Shown here piece after piece: positions 14,590-16,250 of a DNA stretch of 16,250 bases. This DNA is from CAMCXT01 sp046302715 (lineage in GTDB: Bacteria; Bacteroidota; Bacteroidia; M30B66). Position numbers and translations under genes: made by a program. The stretch lies in the NCBI GenBank assembly GCA_046302715.1, contig JBKCHQ010000225.1, positions 1 to 16,250 on the forward strand, in the 5' to 3' direction. Numbering within the stretch: position 1 is the stretch's first letter; every line of letters starts with the position of its first letter. The notes below the pieces were generated by a model. It saw only the letters and a program-made list of their open reading frames with translations, ran no database searches and was not told where the DNA came from.

Positions 14590-15836
14590 TGAGACTTTTT
14601 TTGCGCCTTTTTATCGAAAGTTTTCGGTTTGCCATAGGTTCACTGGTAGAAAATAAGTTGCGCACGTTTTTATCTTTATTGGGTATCACCATAGGTATTT
14701 TCGCAATTATCTCTGTGTTTACCATGGTGGATTCCATACGAAATAATATCGATAAAAGTATTTCTTCCCTAGGCGATGATGTGGTTTATGTGCAAAAATG
14801 GCCGTGGACGTTCGGTTCTGATTATCCTTGGTGGAAATATATGAATCGTCCGGTGACCTCTATTGATGAGTTGCACCTAATACGCGAGAAAAGCAAACTT
14901 ACTCAAGCATCGGCATTTTTAATTGAGGCCAACGTTACCTTCAAATATAAGAGTGCTAGTGCCGAAAATGTTAAAATATCAGCAGTAACCGATCAATACG
15001 ATCAGATTAAACGTTTTGAATTACAGGAAGGCCGATATTTTTCTGAATCAGAATTACAGGCGGGTAGGGGCGTAGTGGTTATTGGAGCCAACGTAGCCGA
15101 AAATTTATTTGGCTCAGTGAATTCTATTGGTAAATCGGTGTATCTGCGAAGCGAGCAGGTTACCGTTATTGGTATATTTAAAAAAGAGGGACAAAATTTA
15201 ATTGATTTTGGTTTGGATAATGCGGCCATAATTCCACTCAATTATGCCCGAAGTAGAGTCAATATCCGCGATGATGAGGTAAATCCCTATATAGCAGTGC
15301 GTGCCCGTGAGGGGGTTAAATCGTCTGTTTTAATGGATGAGCTTACTGGAATAATGCGTTCGTTGCGCCGCATTCCACCGCGTGAGGAAGATAATTTTGC
15401 ATTGAACGAGGCACGACTTATTTCTAACGGATTTGATCAATTAATAGGTGTGGTAAATATTGCCGGCGGATTTATTGGTTTTTTCTCTATACTGGTCGGC
15501 GGCTTTGGAATTGCCAATATCATGTTTGTTTCGGTAAAGGAACGTACCGCCATTATAGGTATTCAAAAATCATTGGGTGCCAAAAATTATTTTATACTGT
15601 TTCAGTTTTTATTTGAAGCGGTTATTTTATCCATAATTGGAGGTTTAATTGGCCTAATACTCATATTTCTGCTAACGTTAGCCTTATCGGGCGGTATTGA
15701 TTTTGAAGTGGCGCTCAGTTTTAAAAATATTGTATTGGGATTATTTATTTCTGGAGTTATTGGACTTATTTCGGGTATTGCTCCCGCATTATCGGCATCC
15801 AGACTTAACCCGGTTGATGCTATACGTGCAAAATAA
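14589..15836 (+). CDS. ABC transporter permease, MacB/FtsX type
   Basis: A 415-residue inner-membrane permease with the four-helix MacB layout: one N-terminal transmembrane helix (about 28-46, LLGITIGIFAIISVF), a large periplasmic MacB_PCD domain (about 50-280), then three C-terminal helices (about 286-314, 337-367, 379-401). The segment VKERTAIIGIQKSLGAK (315-331) is the coupling motif that contacts the ATPase, and the end SRLNPVDAIRAK is typical. Relatives export macrolides, peptides or lipoproteins, or work in mechanotransmission and not classical transport; the substrate here is unknown. No ATPase or membrane-fusion partner is within the window after it, so these must lie elsewhere. The start ATG overlaps the rpe stop. 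An AT-rich inverted repeat follows 4 bases after the stop codon. Confidence 0.93.
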   Translation: MRLFLRLFIESFRFAIGSLVENKLRTFLSLLGITIGIFAIISVFTMVDSIRNNIDKSISSLGDDVVYVQKWPWTFGSDYPWWKYMNRPVTSIDELHLIREKSKLTQASAFLIEANVTFKYKSASAENVKISAVTDQYDQIKRFELQEGRYFSESELQAGRGVVVIGANVAENLFGSVNSIGKSVYLRSEQVTVIGIFKKEGQNLIDFGLDNAAIIPLNYARSRVNIRDDEVNPYIAVRAREGVKSSVLMDELTGIMRSLRRIPPREEDNFALNEARLISNGFDQLIGVVNIAGGFIGFFSILVGGFGIANIMFVSVKERTAIIGIQKSLGAKNYFILFQFLFEAVILSIIGGLIGLILIFLLTLALSGGIDFEVALSFKNIVLGLFISGVIGLISGIAPALSASRLNPVDAIRAK

Positions 15837-15840
15837 TAGA

Positions 15841-15884
15841 GAATTATTTTAAGAATTGGGTTGCGAATGAGTGGTAAATAATTC
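15841..15884. repeat. 9-bp inverted repeat just after the ABC permease gene
   Basis: GAATTATTT (15841-15849) and AAATAATTC (15876-15884) are perfect complements separated by 26 bases. The position directly after the stop fits a terminator or 3'-end stabiliser, but the stem is AT-rich and lacks a T-tract, so the role is uncertain. Confidence 0.35.
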
Positions 15885-16250
15885 CTTTGTAGCGTATATC
15901 AAACCTCTGTGTGGATTATTTTCTTGGTTAGATATGTGAATGTATTCAAAAATTTCAAATTCAACCCAGATTAAGCGTTAGAAATGAAATACACTATTGC
16001 CTGGGGTGGTAGTCTGTGGGATGCATCTGGATTAATCCCGACGAATCGTGGATTCATTTGGCTCTTGTGGCAAATTGAGCAATTTTATTGTGTAATTTGG
16101 GTTCAATGTAATTGTCCTGAAGGAGCTGCTCAAATTTAAACCCAAAATTGTCATTAGGATTTGACCACACAAGGAATTTTGAATGAGTTTACATTCATCC
16201 AAAGTCCGGTGAACCATTCTCTTCGTTTTAATGCGAGTGAGAGCTTTAAT
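15885..16250. other. About 370 bases without a recognised gene
   Basis: I see no supported gene here. On the minus strand a frame is open from the right edge to a stop at 16032 (72 codons including the part before the first ATG at 16217). Its translation looks like no family I know and its composition is not clearly coding. A second minus-strand frame is open from the edge for 31 codons to a stop at 16154. Either could be the last part of a gene, or a decayed gene, entering from the right. Plus-strand frames are closed by many stops. No tRNA-like fold or promoter match to TAnnTTTG was found. Confidence 0.4.

Noticed and set aside
16032..16250. Possible truncated gene on the minus strand entering from the right edge
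   Set aside because: Its translation fits no known family and two competing frames are open at the edge. It is recorded only as uncharacterised sequence.

Overview
The window looks like a chromosomal segment of a Bacteroidota bacterium (Flavobacteriia, Sphingobacteriia or Chitinophagia; the sequence does not let me choose). The evidence: two large exported proteins carry Bacteroidota-type Ig/PKD repeats and C-terminal regions of the type IX secretion (T9SS) sorting kind; several genes have the TAnnTTTG -7 promoter element typical of this phylum; and Shine-Dalgarno sequences are mostly absent. No tRNA, rRNA, CRISPR array, intact insertion sequence or phage gene was seen, so most of the window is ordinary chromosome with some accessory surface and regulatory genes.

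Layout, left to right. The 3' part of a Y-family DNA polymerase (dinB) enters from the left edge and ends at a candidate terminator. A lysine-rich gene of unknown function lies convergent to it; a Bacteroidota-type promoter places a leader of about 180 nt, containing a GC-rich block, in front of it. Next is a 1057-residue secreted T9SS cargo protein with five Ig-like repeats, a PKD domain and a sorting domain. Repeats 2 and 4 are each interrupted at the same place by a carbohydrate-binding-like module. Convergent to it is a stand-alone SDR/thioester-reductase-like enzyme. Upstream of that enzyme, on the same strand, is a Nudix-fold transcriptional regulator (NrtR/AraR type) with a degenerate catalytic box. 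Two interleaved inverted repeats sit between the regulator and the enzyme and are candidate operators or an RNA switch.

Further right on the minus strand are a second large exported protein (Ycf48-like beta-propeller of about 12 repeats, Ig-like domains and a divergent T9SS tail) and trxA, with a clear promoter. Divergent from trxA is a compact three-gene unit: a secreted protein of unknown function, an ECF sigma factor and a single-pass membrane protein that is probably its anti-sigma factor. All three overlap by a few bases. Ribulose-phosphate 3-epimerase (rpe) and a MacB/FtsX-type ABC permease follow as a TAATG-overlapping pair; the rpe promoter element is so close to the ATG that the mRNA may be leaderless. 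The last 400 bases hold an inverted repeat and no recognised gene.

How the genes may work together: the two secreted proteins are probably cell-surface or extracellular T9SS cargo. The sigma/anti-sigma/secreted-protein unit looks like an envelope-signalling module. The Nudix-type regulator plausibly controls the neighbouring reductase. The most unusual observations are the nested, duplicated module in the 1057-residue protein, the interleaved inverted repeats before the reductase, the GC-rich leader of the lysine-rich gene, and the possible leaderless start of rpe.
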